A stretch of 64,000 nucleotides of DNA from NCBI GenBank assembly GCA_003660235.1, contig QGON01000061.1, positions 56,020 through 120,019 on the forward strand. The letters are read 5' to 3'. Below, one piece after another: positions 28,672-37,644 of the stretch. Source of the stretch: a bacterium endosymbiont of Escarpia laminata. Its GTDB lineage: Bacteria > Pseudomonadota > Gammaproteobacteria > Chromatiales > Chromatiaceae. How positions within the stretch are numbered: position 1 is the stretch's first letter; every line of letters begins with the position of its first letter. The position numbers and the translations under genes are program-made. Below the pieces are notes generated by a model. It was not told the origin of the DNA. It saw only the letters and a list, made by a program, of their open reading frames with translations, and made no database searches.

Positions 28672-29748
28672 ATGGCTAAAGTCCACCCCCGCACCCCCAT
28701 CGAGAGCGGCTGCCCCGACGGCATTCAGTATATGCATCCGGTGATGCGCAGCAATTTCGGCCAGTGGAAATACCATGAGGACCCGCAACCCGGCGTACTG
28801 CGCCATGTCGCAAAGGGGGGCGATGAAATCTGGACCGTGCGGGCCGGCACTCAGCGGATTCTCGATCTCTTCACCCTGCGCAAGCTCTGTGAGATTGGTG
28901 ACCGTTATGCCGATGGTTATGTGCGTTTTACCATCCGCAGCAATATTGAATACATGGTGGCGGACGGCGCCAAGGTGGCGCCCCTCATCCAGGCACTGGA
29001 GAGTGAAGGATTCGTAGTGGGTGGTACCCGCAACTCTGTCACCTCCATCTCCCACACCCAGGGGTGGTTGCACTGCGACATCCCCGCCACAGACGCCTCT
29101 GGGGTGGTCAAATCGATGATGGATGAACTGGTGGATGAGTTCAAAAGCTGGCAGATGCCAAACCGGGTGCATATCACAACCTCCTGCTGCCAGATCAACT
29201 GCGGTGGCCAGGGCGATATCGCGATCAATATTCAACACACCAAACCACCCAGAATTGACCACAGCAAGGTCGCCAACATCTGTGAACGGCCTTTGGTGGT
29301 GGCCCGCTGTCCCGTGGCTGCCATAAGGCCCGCGATGGTAAACGGCAAACCCTCACTGGAAGTGGATGAACGAAAATGCATCTGCTGCGGCGCCTGTTAT
29401 CCACCTTGTCCGCCTATGCAAATCAACGATCCCGAACACTCCAAGCTTGCAATCTGGGTAGGGGGTAAGCATTCGAACGCCCGCAGTCGGCCCACTTTTC
29501 AAAAGCTGGTTGTGGCGGGCATCCCCAACAATCCACCCCGCTGGCCGGAGGTCACGGCCATCGTAAAGCGTATACTCGCTGCCTATAAAAACAGTGCGCA
29601 GGATTGGGAACGGATCAGCGATTGGATCGATCGTATCGGCTGGAAGCAGTTTTTTGAGTTAACAGATCTCCCGTTCACCAAATACCATATCGATGATTGG
29701 CGCTATGCCAGAAAGAGTCTGAACTCATCGAGTTATATCCATTTTTGA
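28672..29748 (+). CDS. dsrB: Dissimilatory sulfite reductase beta subunit, oxidative type
   Basis: The partner of DsrA, 358 residues from the ATG at 28672 (MAKVHPRTPIESGCPDG), preceded by CGGAGA. The sirohaem and cluster cysteines are in TTSCCQINCGGQGD, and the ferredoxin-like domain has CICCGACYPPCPPM. The wording HTQGWLHCDIP and AAIRPAMVNGKPSLEVDE matches purple-sulfur-bacterial DsrB from memory. The end, LPFTKYHIDDWRYARKSLNSSSYIHF, is also typical. After the stop there are about 345 bases with no gene, then leftward genes, so this dsr operon ends here. Confidence 0.96.
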   Translation: MAKVHPRTPIESGCPDGIQYMHPVMRSNFGQWKYHEDPQPGVLRHVAKGGDEIWTVRAGTQRILDLFTLRKLCEIGDRYADGYVRFTIRSNIEYMVADGAKVAPLIQALESEGFVVGGTRNSVTSISHTQGWLHCDIPATDASGVVKSMMDELVDEFKSWQMPNRVHITTSCCQINCGGQGDIAINIQHTKPPRIDHSKVANICERPLVVARCPVAAIRPAMVNGKPSLEVDERKCICCGACYPPCPPMQINDPEHSKLAIWVGGKHSNARSRPTFQKLVVAGIPNNPPRWPEVTAIVKRILAAYKNSAQDWERISDWIDRIGWKQFFELTDLPFTKYHIDDWRYARKSLNSSSYIHF

Positions 29749-30093
29749 ACAGGCTGCCCCCATTTTGGCAGGCGACAAGGTATCAGTCGTCAAGGGACAG
29801 CAGCCGGCCTTACCTCCCACTGCTAGCGGGCCTAACAGGCTGATAGTTTTTGTAGGGGCTGAAGTAGCGGTCGGCGTCAGCTTGAGGCAGGGCGGCCTCA
29901 CCCAACATGTTTAAGGAGTAGCGATAATTTGGGGGATAGTGATTTCGTCCCCGCTCCACCGCCTCTTCGATTGAACGTCCGATTTACAGATAGATTTCTG
30001 CAGTATGTGGCTTCACTGGGGCAGCCTGCATGCTGGTCCATATTTCCTGGCGTCCGTCCGCAAACGTTCTACAGGTTTCCGGACAGACACTTG
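29749..30093. other. Intergenic region after dsrB, no feature seen
   Basis: About 345 bases between the convergent dsrB and outer-membrane protein genes. No dsrE, dsrF or other small dsr gene is encoded here in any frame that I can read. No strong terminator hairpin with a T-run is visible. Two short copies of a TTTCCTGGCGTCCG/TTTCCGGACAGAC-like wording are not significant. Confidence 0.5.
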
Positions 30094-31272
30094 TTAGAAA
30101 TATCGGGCAAGATTGAACTCAATGTAGTCATCCTGACTGATAGTGTAGAGCGGATCGTCTTCCGGCACGTCGATCCAGAGGCGGATCTGGGCGGATGCCT
30201 TCCAGGAATCACCGATGCGGCGGCTCGCCTCCAGATTATATAACCAGGCGCTTGAATCCATGTCCTTGATGACGCCGGTCAGCAGTTCACTGCTTTGCTC
30301 GTCGTTGGCAGTTAGGCGCAGACCGATAAAAGCGTCGTTCTCGAAAGCGATGGGTGCATTGTCGCCCCGTTCGTCATACATGTACTCGGCCAGCACCCCA
30401 AGGTCCATATCGCTATCGCCCAGACCGATGAAGGTGTATTCAAAACCACCGGTGTAGGAGAAGACATCCTCCCTATCGGATCTGCTGTAGAGCGCCTCAA
30501 GTTTCCACAGCCAGTCTCCTTTGGTTGCCTGCAGGTCGAGACTGGTCTGGTGAATGAGTTCGTAATAGGGCGCCAATACGATCTCATTGGCACTGTTTAG
30601 GACGGGTTGCAGGAGAGGATTGCGGTTGGTGCCGTAGAAGTGGGCAAGTCCGATGTCCCAGTCGCCGAGCGAGTGGGACCAGCGCAGGGCCAGATCGACG
30701 CGCTTGTTTCCGGCACTGGACTCATAGCTTGCCAGATCGTTGTCAACTCTGGGATGCGAGCGCAGACGACCCTCCTTACCAGGAAAAGTCCGCTCCCGGA
30801 AGCCGGGCAGGGCGTATATATCCAGTACCCCCCAAGCCCTTTCGAAGGAGAGCTTGAGCATGGGTTGGCCGAGCTTCTGCTCACCATCCGGGTTTTCCAC
30901 CAAGTCAGTCTGGTTGATGACATCCACCAGATGACGTGCCTCGGTGACGCCCCAGAAGACCTTGCCGATTCCTGCCTGAACCTCCCACTCGTCGCCGACA
31001 TGGGTCCAGAGCAGTTCGCGGATGTCGGCATGGGTGCGATTGTTATCCTGGGAATCCCAGCGCAGGAAGGGACGAAAGACGATGCTTTGGCGGTCGTCGT
31101 CCCAGGCGTGGTAGTACTCGGGTTCGAATGCCAGGGAGAGGGTGCTGTCACTCTGTGCCGGATTGAGTGCCTCCTGGGTGAAGTAGCGCCCCTGGCCTTC
31201 GATATAACCTGTCCATTCGCCGGCGCAGGCCAGCGATGGGATGAGGCAGAGGGCTTTGATCCAGTGTTTCAT
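30094..31272 (-). CDS. Outer-membrane beta-barrel protein
   Basis: A 392-residue protein with a signal peptide (MKHWIKALCLIPSLACA) and alternating aromatic strands ending in phenylalanine (DDYIEFNLARYF), the usual end of an outer-membrane barrel. Periodic segments such as GGFEYTFIGLGDSDMDLGVLAEYMYDERGD look like strand-turn units. No named porin family is recognised with certainty. It is the last gene of a leftward unit with a LolA-like protein and an RND exporter, which suggests a route across the envelope. Confidence 0.75.
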   Translation of the reverse strand: MKHWIKALCLIPSLACAGEWTGYIEGQGRYFTQEALNPAQSDSTLSLAFEPEYYHAWDDDRQSIVFRPFLRWDSQDNNRTHADIRELLWTHVGDEWEVQAGIGKVFWGVTEARHLVDVINQTDLVENPDGEQKLGQPMLKLSFERAWGVLDIYALPGFRERTFPGKEGRLRSHPRVDNDLASYESSAGNKRVDLALRWSHSLGDWDIGLAHFYGTNRNPLLQPVLNSANEIVLAPYYELIHQTSLDLQATKGDWLWKLEALYSRSDREDVFSYTGGFEYTFIGLGDSDMDLGVLAEYMYDERGDNAPIAFENDAFIGLRLTANDEQSSELLTGVIKDMDSSAWLYNLEASRRIGDSWKASAQIRLWIDVPEDDPLYTISQDDYIEFNLARYF

Positions 31273-31308
31273 TTATGTGCTGTTTGGTCTTTGATCGGTT
31301 TTTCCGGC

Positions 31309-31340
31309 GTAGGCCGGTTCAAGCGGAGCGGAACCGGCAA
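31309..31340. repeat. REP-like palindrome, copy 2
   Basis: GTAGGCCGGTTCAAGCGGAG then CGGAACCGGCAA. It matches the sequence at 20094-20125 at 30 of 32 positions. CCGGTTC and GAACCGG are inverted arms. It lies in the short gap between the barrel protein gene and the LolA-like gene, inside what looks like an operon. Confidence 0.7.
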
Positions 31341-31361
31341 AACTGCTGTCTCTGATGGGAA

Positions 31362-32141
31362 TTACCGGGCGCGTTTGAGACTGTTCTTGCCGAAGTTGGA
31401 GTCTTTTAGGCCAGTGCGAAAATGGTAATCCTCCCAAGTGAGCAGGGTGCTCTTCCCCGTCTGGTGGTTCTGCATGAACATTTCACTGGCCCGCCAGAAA
31501 CGGTCTAGATACTGCTTGTAGTCCTTGAATTCCAGGGTTTTTAGTAGCGATTGTTTCCGGTCATAGAACTCGATCTTCAGCGGGATGTATTCTGCCTTGT
31601 CGATCCAAACCACCTGACGGGTGTAGCCGGAGTTGGGATCCACGGGATAGCGTTCCTGAACCAAGGCATCCTTGCCGTTGAGCTGTTCATCGCGGATATA
31701 TTTGTAGGTGTATTTCTCCACCTCCTGCGACGACAGATCCTCATAGGCGAACTCACTGCCCATGAAGGGACCGGATTTGTTGCGCGATGCGATGCGCTTC
31801 ACCCGTTTGAGCGCCGGGAGGTAGAGCCACTGATCGTCTGAACCGGTCTGGTGGGAGTAGCTCAGAAGGGCGGTGCCTTTTACATCCCGCGGACGGTCAA
31901 AGATGATCAGCGTCTTGTCGCCATCATTCTCAACCTCCAGGGCCTTGGTGCGCATGTGGCGGAGGCTCTCCTCCCCATGTTTGTTGCGCAGCAGCATGGT
32001 CATGGTGGCTTTGAAGTCGTGGAAGCCTGTGTCGCGGCGATCCACCTCCCTGGCAATCTCCAGGCCCTGCTCTTCCGGCGTCATGGCGTTACCGGTTAGC
32101 GGCAGCAAGCTGCAGAGAGCGATGAGCAACAATCGTTTCAT
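31362..32141 (-). CDS. Outer-membrane lipoprotein-sorting (LolA-like) protein
   Basis: A 259-residue periplasmic protein starting MKRLLLIALCSLLPLTGNAMT, a clear signal peptide. It has the half-barrel wording of the LolA-like family: DFKATMTMLLRNKHGEES, then DDQWLYLPALKRVKRIASRNKSGPFMGSEFAYEDL. Family members next to RND permeases are thought to carry lipids or hydrophobic cargo. Its ATG overlaps the stop of the RND gene (ATGA), so translation is coupled. The long upstream frame is part of the RND gene. Confidence 0.88.
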   Translation of the reverse strand: MKRLLLIALCSLLPLTGNAMTPEEQGLEIAREVDRRDTGFHDFKATMTMLLRNKHGEESLRHMRTKALEVENDGDKTLIIFDRPRDVKGTALLSYSHQTGSDDQWLYLPALKRVKRIASRNKSGPFMGSEFAYEDLSSQEVEKYTYKYIRDEQLNGKDALVQERYPVDPNSGYTRQVVWIDKAEYIPLKIEFYDRKQSLLKTLEFKDYKQYLDRFWRASEMFMQNHQTGKSTLLTWEDYHFRTGLKDSNFGKNSLKRAR

Positions 32142-34420
32142 TTTGTTCGGCCTCCGAAGAGCATCAGCAAGGGTGGCAGGAAAAGGAAGTCGGCCAGCAG
32201 GGCAAATCCAATGGTAATCGACGTCAGCAGGCCCATGCCGGCATTCAATTGAAAGTGGGAGAGGGCGAGGATGGCGAAGCCCAGCATCAGCACAAAAGAG
32301 GTGACCCATAGTGCCGTGCCGACGGTGGAGAAGGCGTAGCGCACGGCATCCTCGGCATTCATGCCCTGTTCCCGGCGGGCACGCAGAAACTTGCTGAGAA
32401 AGTGCACTGTGTCATCCACCACGATGCCCAGGGTCATGCCGCTGACCACCGAGAGGGCGAGCCCAACCTCCCCGACGAGGAGTCCCCACAGGCCAAATGC
32501 CATGCCGATGGGTATCAGGTTCGGCAGCAGGCTCAGTCCACCGATGCGCAGAGAGCGGAAGGCGAGGATAAGGATTGCAGAGATCATCACCAGTGCCGCA
32601 GTGGTGCCCTTCAACATGGCGCGGATGTTCCTGCTGCCGATATGGGCAAACATGATGCTGGGGCTGGCGCCATCCACTCTCATGCCGGGTGCGTTCGTTG
32701 CCAGCCACTGCTGCGCGCGTTCTTCGATGGCCAGCATCTGCTGGGTGGAGATGCTCTCCAGCGTGACGATGAAGCGTGTCGCCGATTTCCTGACGTTGAT
32801 CTGGTTGTTTAGATCCAATCCGAAGGGCAGCGAAAACTCATAGAGCAGCAGGTACTGCGCCGACAGGTCACGCTTGTTCGGCAGGCGATACCACTCATCG
32901 TCGTCCGCATGCATGTTCCGATTGAGCCGTTTCATGATATCGGTCAGCGTGTTGACGTGCAGGACGTTGGGTTGCTGCCGGTACCACTGGGCAAATTCTT
33001 CAATCTTCTGGAGAAATTCTGGATCGCTGACCCCGCCGACATCTCCAGAATCGAGAGAGTATTCGATCATATAGATGCCTGTCAGATTGTCCGTGGCGAA
33101 ATCGGTGGCGGTTCTGAACTCATTGGTTTCATCAAAGTATTTGACGAACTGGTCGTCCAGTTGGTTGTTGGGAATCTGTGCTATCAGGAACAGAATTGAG
33201 CCACCCACCACCCAGAGCAGCTTGGTTTTATGCTGGATCACAAACTCGGCAAGATACAGCATTGCCCTGTTCCCGCGGGAATCGGCGCTCACCGTCTTGA
33301 CCGGCAGGATCATCATCATCGCGGGCAGCAGTGTGATGGAGAGGATGAATGCCAGGATGACACCCATTGCAGCCATATTACCGAGATCCCGGAACGGCGG
33401 GGCGTCGCTGAAGTTCAGACTCAAGAATCCGATAGCAGTGGTGATCGAGGTGAGAAAGATCGGCTGCAGATTGATACGCAGGCTCTCAAGCAACGCATCC
33501 CGTTTGGCCAGACCCGCACGCATCCCTTGCAGGAAGTTGACCAGGATATGCACACAGTCCGCTATCGCCAGGGTCATGATGACGATGGGTACAGTGGTGG
33601 TTGGGGGGGAGAGTCGAATGTTCAGCCAGCCTGCGAGCCCCATGGTGCCGAGTATCATCAGGATGATGACGATCAGGGTCGAAAAGGTACCTGGAATCGA
33701 ACGCAGCATCAGTGCGAGGGTGATCAATACTGCGGCGAACATGGCCGGGTAGAGCGTTTTCATATCTTTTATCGATGCTGCCGGGAACGCATTATTCATC
33801 ATCACCATGCCGGTGAGGTAGATCTTGATATGGGGATATTTCTGCTCGATCCGCTGCGCCAGTTTTTGCGCGGCCGCGGCAACTTCAGGTACCTCGGTGA
33901 GTTTTTTTTCCGCCAGCTGAATCGTTACGTTGATCCCTGTGACATGCGCTTCGGGTGAGATGAGCCGGTGCACCAGTAGCGGGTCTTTTACGGCGATCTT
34001 CTGAGCCCGTAGCAGATCCTCGTTCGACAGGCTGCCAGCATCGCGGACCAGGTCGTCAACCACCAGATCATCGCCTTCGGCATAGGTATGTTGAAAGTTG
34101 GTGACGGAGTCGACGCGCAGAGAGTAGGGGATCTGCCAGGCTGCCTTGGTCAGCTCCTCAACGGCGCTCAAGGTTTTACGGCTGAATACCTTGCCATCTT
34201 TTGGCGCGAGCACAAACAGTACGTTGTCGTTTTTGGCATAAGTATTCTGCAACTGCTCAAAAGCGGTCAGCTGCGGATTTTCTTCGCTGAAGAACATCCG
34301 GTAGTCGTTGCTGAACTGCAGGTTTTTCATCCCAGCAGCCATGGTAAACGTTATGATGAAGGCCAATAGAATGACCAGATACTTCCTGTCCAGAATGAAA
34401 CGAAAAAAAAGCTCTTTCAT
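32138..34420 (-). CDS. RND superfamily (MMPL-type) exporter
   Basis: A 760-residue permease from the ATG at 34420 (MKELFFRFILDRKYLVILLAF). It has the RND pattern of one helix, a periplasmic domain, then a bundle of helices, repeated twice. The conserved helix pairs include TTTVPIVIMTLAIADCVHIL and VVSGMTLGIVVDDTVHFLSKFL. The HXX/MMPL type without an AcrA-like partner is usual for lipid or hopanoid exporters. It is followed by a LolA-like protein and a barrel protein, which fits export of a hydrophobic compound. The TetR gene upstream is probably its regulator. Confidence 0.9.
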   Translation of the reverse strand: MKELFFRFILDRKYLVILLAFIITFTMAAGMKNLQFSNDYRMFFSEENPQLTAFEQLQNTYAKNDNVLFVLAPKDGKVFSRKTLSAVEELTKAAWQIPYSLRVDSVTNFQHTYAEGDDLVVDDLVRDAGSLSNEDLLRAQKIAVKDPLLVHRLISPEAHVTGINVTIQLAEKKLTEVPEVAAAAQKLAQRIEQKYPHIKIYLTGMVMMNNAFPAASIKDMKTLYPAMFAAVLITLALMLRSIPGTFSTLIVIILMILGTMGLAGWLNIRLSPPTTTVPIVIMTLAIADCVHILVNFLQGMRAGLAKRDALLESLRINLQPIFLTSITTAIGFLSLNFSDAPPFRDLGNMAAMGVILAFILSITLLPAMMMILPVKTVSADSRGNRAMLYLAEFVIQHKTKLLWVVGGSILFLIAQIPNNQLDDQFVKYFDETNEFRTATDFATDNLTGIYMIEYSLDSGDVGGVSDPEFLQKIEEFAQWYRQQPNVLHVNTLTDIMKRLNRNMHADDDEWYRLPNKRDLSAQYLLLYEFSLPFGLDLNNQINVRKSATRFIVTLESISTQQMLAIEERAQQWLATNAPGMRVDGASPSIMFAHIGSRNIRAMLKGTTAALVMISAILILAFRSLRIGGLSLLPNLIPIGMAFGLWGLLVGEVGLALSVVSGMTLGIVVDDTVHFLSKFLRARREQGMNAEDAVRYAFSTVGTALWVTSFVLMLGFAILALSHFQLNAGMGLLTSITIGFALLADFLFLPPLLMLFGGRTK

Positions 34421-34467
34421 TTTGTTTCCATCGATTGTGATTATTGTTTGATTTATACGTTTATGGG

Positions 34468-35061
34468 TCAGGTTCCCAGGCTGTCCAGATAATTTAAAAT
34501 ACCTTTCCCGCATTGCAACAGCACGGCTTTGTCTTGGGCATTTTTTGCCATGCTCATGCAGCCTTCCAACGTCGCCACGATAAAAAGTGCGGTCTCCTCC
34601 GGATCGATCTCCTTCCTAACCTTACCAAGCTGTTGGCCGTTTTGCAGTGCAGAAGAGATGGTTTGTAACCAGAGTTTATACATAACGTCGGTTCGTTCCC
34701 TGAACCCTTGATCAATGGGAGACATCTCCTGGGCCAGATTGTTCAAGGGGCAGCCAAGCCGGATGTCCCTATCTTTCAGCTGTTCGCCGGCCTTGATCAG
34801 ACAATCCTTCAATTGCGTAATTGGGTCATCCGTTGTTTCAGCCAACGGATCGAGCCAGAGGGTACGCAAATGGTCACTGATTACCTCTTCCAGAACCGCA
34901 TAGCCCAGCGCTCTTTTGCTGCCGAAGTAATGATAGAGTGCACCTTTGGTAACCCCAGCCTTGTCGAGTATTGCCGTCAGGCTGGCGGACTGGAAGCCTT
35001 TGTGGTGAATCTCATGAAATGCAGCGTTCAGCAGTACTTGGCGTGTCGTATCAGGTTGCAA
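34468..35061 (-). CDS. TetR family transcriptional regulator
   Basis: A 197-residue repressor. The N-terminal helix-turn-helix reads VLLNAAFHEIHHKGFQSASLTAILDKAGVTKGALYHYFGSKRALGYAV, a textbook TetR domain. The C-terminal domain, with FRERTDVMYKLWLQTISSALQ, should bind a small molecule. The start is TTG at 35061. It is divergent from the small gene at 35211 and lies upstream of the RND operon in the same direction, 47 bases away. A palindrome at 35090-35107 is a likely operator. Confidence 0.92.
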   Translation of the reverse strand: MQPDTTRQVLLNAAFHEIHHKGFQSASLTAILDKAGVTKGALYHYFGSKRALGYAVLEEVISDHLRTLWLDPLAETTDDPITQLKDCLIKAGEQLKDRDIRLGCPLNNLAQEMSPIDQGFRERTDVMYKLWLQTISSALQNGQQLGKVRKEIDPEETALFIVATLEGCMSMAKNAQDKAVLLQCGKGILNYLDSLGT

Positions 35062-35089
35062 TGTTCAAAATCCACTGTTTAAAGCAGGA

Positions 35090-35107
35090 ACATACCGACC
35101 AGTATGT
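35090..35107. promoter_or_regulatory. Probable TetR operator
   Basis: ACATAC-CGACCA-GTATGT is a palindrome with six-base arms, placed 29 bases before the TetR start in the divergent region. TetR regulators usually bind such sites to repress their own gene and neighbours. Binding is inferred. Confidence 0.55.
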
Positions 35108-35210
35108 ATATCGATCGGAGAATTGTCAAAAATTGGTCGCAGTGAGGTGATGACCTATCCGCAAATTCTCCCTATACTCTACCCGGAGATAAAACAAGCT
35201 GGAGATTTTC

Positions 35211-35408
35211 ATGTCTTTGCCCGACCAGACAGAGATCACAAAGGCCGAGGAAACTGCTGTTTCGGCCCGGGAATTCATCAATTATTGCGAGGCGGAACGA
35301 GATCGTCGTCGAAACTCAGGAGATGAGTTCGATGAGGAGGGTTTTGAAGTCGCGATGGAGAGAGTGCTGCGTAAACTCAGGGTACTTGAAGACGAGGGAT
35401 GGTCATGA
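35211..35408 (+). CDS. Small acidic protein coupled to the SMC-like ATPase
   Basis: A 65-residue, highly charged helical protein starting MSLPDQTEITKAEETAVS. It has CTGGAGATTTTC before its ATG. Two cysteine-free helices with many Glu, Asp and Arg (YCEAERDRRRNSG; FEVAMERVLRKLRVLEDEGW) are predicted by eye. Its end overlaps the start of the ATPase gene, so translation is coupled. No family is recognised. The tight link suggests a partner or accessory subunit of the ATPase. Confidence 0.65.
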   Translation: MSLPDQTEITKAEETAVSAREFINYCEAERDRRRNSGDEFDEEGFEVAMERVLRKLRVLEDEGWS

Positions 35409-37285
35409 TAATTCATCGCATCCTTGCCAAAAACGTCCTGAAATATTCCAGCCTAAAGCTCGAGAATCTGCCGGAAAATGGTCTGATCGGTATTACCGGA
35501 CCCAACGAATCGGGTAAGAGCACCATCGGTGAAACCGTCTGTTTTGCGCTCTTCGGACGCAGTTTTTCCCTCGACGACGATGACCTCGAAAAGATTATTT
35601 TGTGGGGAGAGACACACTGTTCCGTGGAACTGGATTTCACCGCCAGCGACCATAAGCGATATCACCTGGAGCGTTTTCTCGATGATGCGGGAAACCACAG
35701 CGCCATGCTCTCCACCCTGGAGGGCATTACCGGTGATGAGCCATTGGCTCGTGGCGTGGAAGCGGTTGCAGACAAGCTCTACGACTTGATTGGCTACGAG
35801 TTCGATGAATTCATCGAATCCTTCTATCTGGCGCAGCGTGAAATCACTACGCCGCACCCTCACAGCTACGTGCTCAAAACCATGGCAGGGGTGGTGACGC
35901 TCGAATATTGTGCTGCAGCCAATCAGGAGGATATCGCTGAAGCTGAAGGTGTCATTGAGGAGACGGATCGGGAAATCTCTGATTTGAATGAACAGATCGA
36001 TGAGATCGGCATCGATCCCGGATGTCTTCACCTGCTCGAGGATGAGCGAGCCCAGCTCAACAGGCAGACTGGTGACCATAATCACCAGGTTGAAGCGCTC
36101 GACGATGCGTCCAATGCCTATCAGGACGCACTGCCAGTGCGCAAGGCAGCCCTCGGCGGTCGACGGCGCGCCGCATTTTTGCGTTTCATCATGTTGCTCC
36201 TGACACTGGCTACGGCTGGACTCTGGGGCCTGCTGCTGAGGATGCCTGAGCATGAGTTTGCGATTAATGCCTCCGACTGGCTGGCCGGGAATGTGCCGCA
36301 GTGGCGGGTGGAGATGCTGCTTATCACAGTAGGGGTCCTTGCTGCGCTCTTCATCTTTTTCTGGATTCGCCGAAGCGTGTTCAATCGTCGTGCCGCCAAT
36401 GTCGAAACGGTAGCGCAGACATTGGCAGCCGAGCTGGATGGTCTTGAAAACCCAGTCGAATTCACGAAGGAATCAGACAGTCCTAAAGCTGCCGATGAAA
36501 CTGAAGCGGAAACTGAAACTACCGGTGACACGGATGATGAGCCTCAATCAATCGTAACTGTGATAGTGGATAAGGCGGCAAGAGAACGTCTGGCCCAGCG
36601 TGTGACTGGGTTTATGGCGGATGCCCCTGAGGTTCGGGATGGGGTCGGCAACGAGCAAAACCTGCTGCGCTATGCCATCGACAAGGCTCAGGAGCGGGTT
36701 GGGGAGCTGGATGAGGCGATTCGGCAGGAGCAGGCTAGGATTGATAATGCGGACGGTCTGATCACCATCCGCGACAGCCTGAAAGACAAGGCGGCTGAAC
36801 AGGCGCAGCAGATTGCAACCTGCGAACTTGCCGGTGAACTGATTCAGGGCGCCATCCGTGAGGTCTCCAACAAGTTCAACGTTAAGCTTAAATCTCTGGT
36901 AAGCAAGATGCTCCCGCTGTTTACCGAGCACCGATATGAACATTTGCAGATTGCGGATGATCTCAGTGTGCGGGCGTTTTCCAGTGAAAAACGTGACTTC
37001 ATGGATCTGGATGAGATCTCCAGCGGCACCCAACGGCAGATCATGCTGGCGGTGCGACTGGCGCTCTCCCAGGAGCTGATCAAGCGCACTGTTGATGCCG
37101 AGCAGTTTCTCTTCCTCGATGAACCCTTCGCCTTTTTTGACCAAAGACGTACCCGCAGTTCACTCACGGTTTTGCCGACGCTGAGTGAAGAGCTGACGCA
37201 AATCTGGATCATCGGCCAAGAGTTTCCAGATGATGTTCATTTCGATCTGCACATCGAATGTGACAGGGATATAAACAGCATTTAA
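35405..37285 (+). CDS. Membrane-spanning SMC/YhaN-like ATPase
   Basis: A RecF/SMC-type ATPase of about 626 residues. Walker A is GPNESGKST near residue 34, the signature is ISSGTQRQ near 537 and Walker B is FLFLDEPFAFFDQ near 570. The middle is coiled coil interrupted near residues 258-277 and 305-322 by two hydrophobic helices (FIMLLLTLATAGLWGLLL and MLLITVGVLAALFIFFW) with a short loop between them. This resembles YhaN-type proteins, which are linked to DNA repair. The usual YhaO/SbcD-like nuclease partner is absent. An alternative ATG at 35399 would add two residues. Confidence 0.78.
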   Translation: MIIHRILAKNVLKYSSLKLENLPENGLIGITGPNESGKSTIGETVCFALFGRSFSLDDDDLEKIILWGETHCSVELDFTASDHKRYHLERFLDDAGNHSAMLSTLEGITGDEPLARGVEAVADKLYDLIGYEFDEFIESFYLAQREITTPHPHSYVLKTMAGVVTLEYCAAANQEDIAEAEGVIEETDREISDLNEQIDEIGIDPGCLHLLEDERAQLNRQTGDHNHQVEALDDASNAYQDALPVRKAALGGRRRAAFLRFIMLLLTLATAGLWGLLLRMPEHEFAINASDWLAGNVPQWRVEMLLITVGVLAALFIFFWIRRSVFNRRAANVETVAQTLAAELDGLENPVEFTKESDSPKAADETEAETETTGDTDDEPQSIVTVIVDKAARERLAQRVTGFMADAPEVRDGVGNEQNLLRYAIDKAQERVGELDEAIRQEQARIDNADGLITIRDSLKDKAAEQAQQIATCELAGELIQGAIREVSNKFNVKLKSLVSKMLPLFTEHRYEHLQIADDLSVRAFSSEKRDFMDLDEISSGTQRQIMLAVRLALSQELIKRTVDAEQFLFLDEPFAFFDQRRTRSSLTVLPTLSEELTQIWIIGQEFPDDVHFDLHIECDRDINSI

Positions 37286-37334
37286 CCGCTATCCTGAAAC
37301 GCAGAGATCGCAGTAACTATTCAGTGCCATTCAA

Positions 37335-37490
37335 TGTGGGTCGGGTTAGTCGCGCAACAGTACAAGGCCGAAATACAGCACAGCAACTTGCGCGCGACGT
37401 AACCCGACAAACCGCTGTTGGGTTACGATGCGCGTTAAGCTTGGTGGTAAAACGAGAGTTTGGTGTAATGCTCATCTAACCCAACCTACA
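37335..37490. repeat. Composite of two REP-like palindromes
   Basis: First palindrome: GTCGGGTTAGTCGCGC near 37339 pairs with GCGCGCGACGTAACCCGAC near 37391. Second: GTTGGGTTACGATGCGCGTT near 37416 pairs with the AATGCTCATCTAACCCAAC stretch ending near 37485. Each shares the GGGTTA/TAACCC arms of the REP-like families elsewhere. There is no gene between 37286 and 37644. Confidence 0.6.
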
Positions 37491-37644
37491 AAATAGGCAC
37501 ACATTCAGGACAAAGCTGAATAGTTACAGGTCGTGGCGATGCGCATCTGTCGTGATTGATGCGGTTCGTTTTACTCACCACATCCTACATATCCTTTCCC
37601 GGTCTCCGAACGAGGAGAGTAGGTAATCGAAGGAGCACCAGATT

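Noticed and set aside
27362..29748. dsrAB considered as the reductive type of sulfate reducers
   Set aside because: Sequence wording follows purple sulfur bacteria and the other genes are gammaproteobacterial.
35399..37285. Considered as part of a known anti-phage defence system
   Set aside because: It has no nuclease, toxin or other defence gene beside it; the membrane helices fit a YhaN-like protein better.
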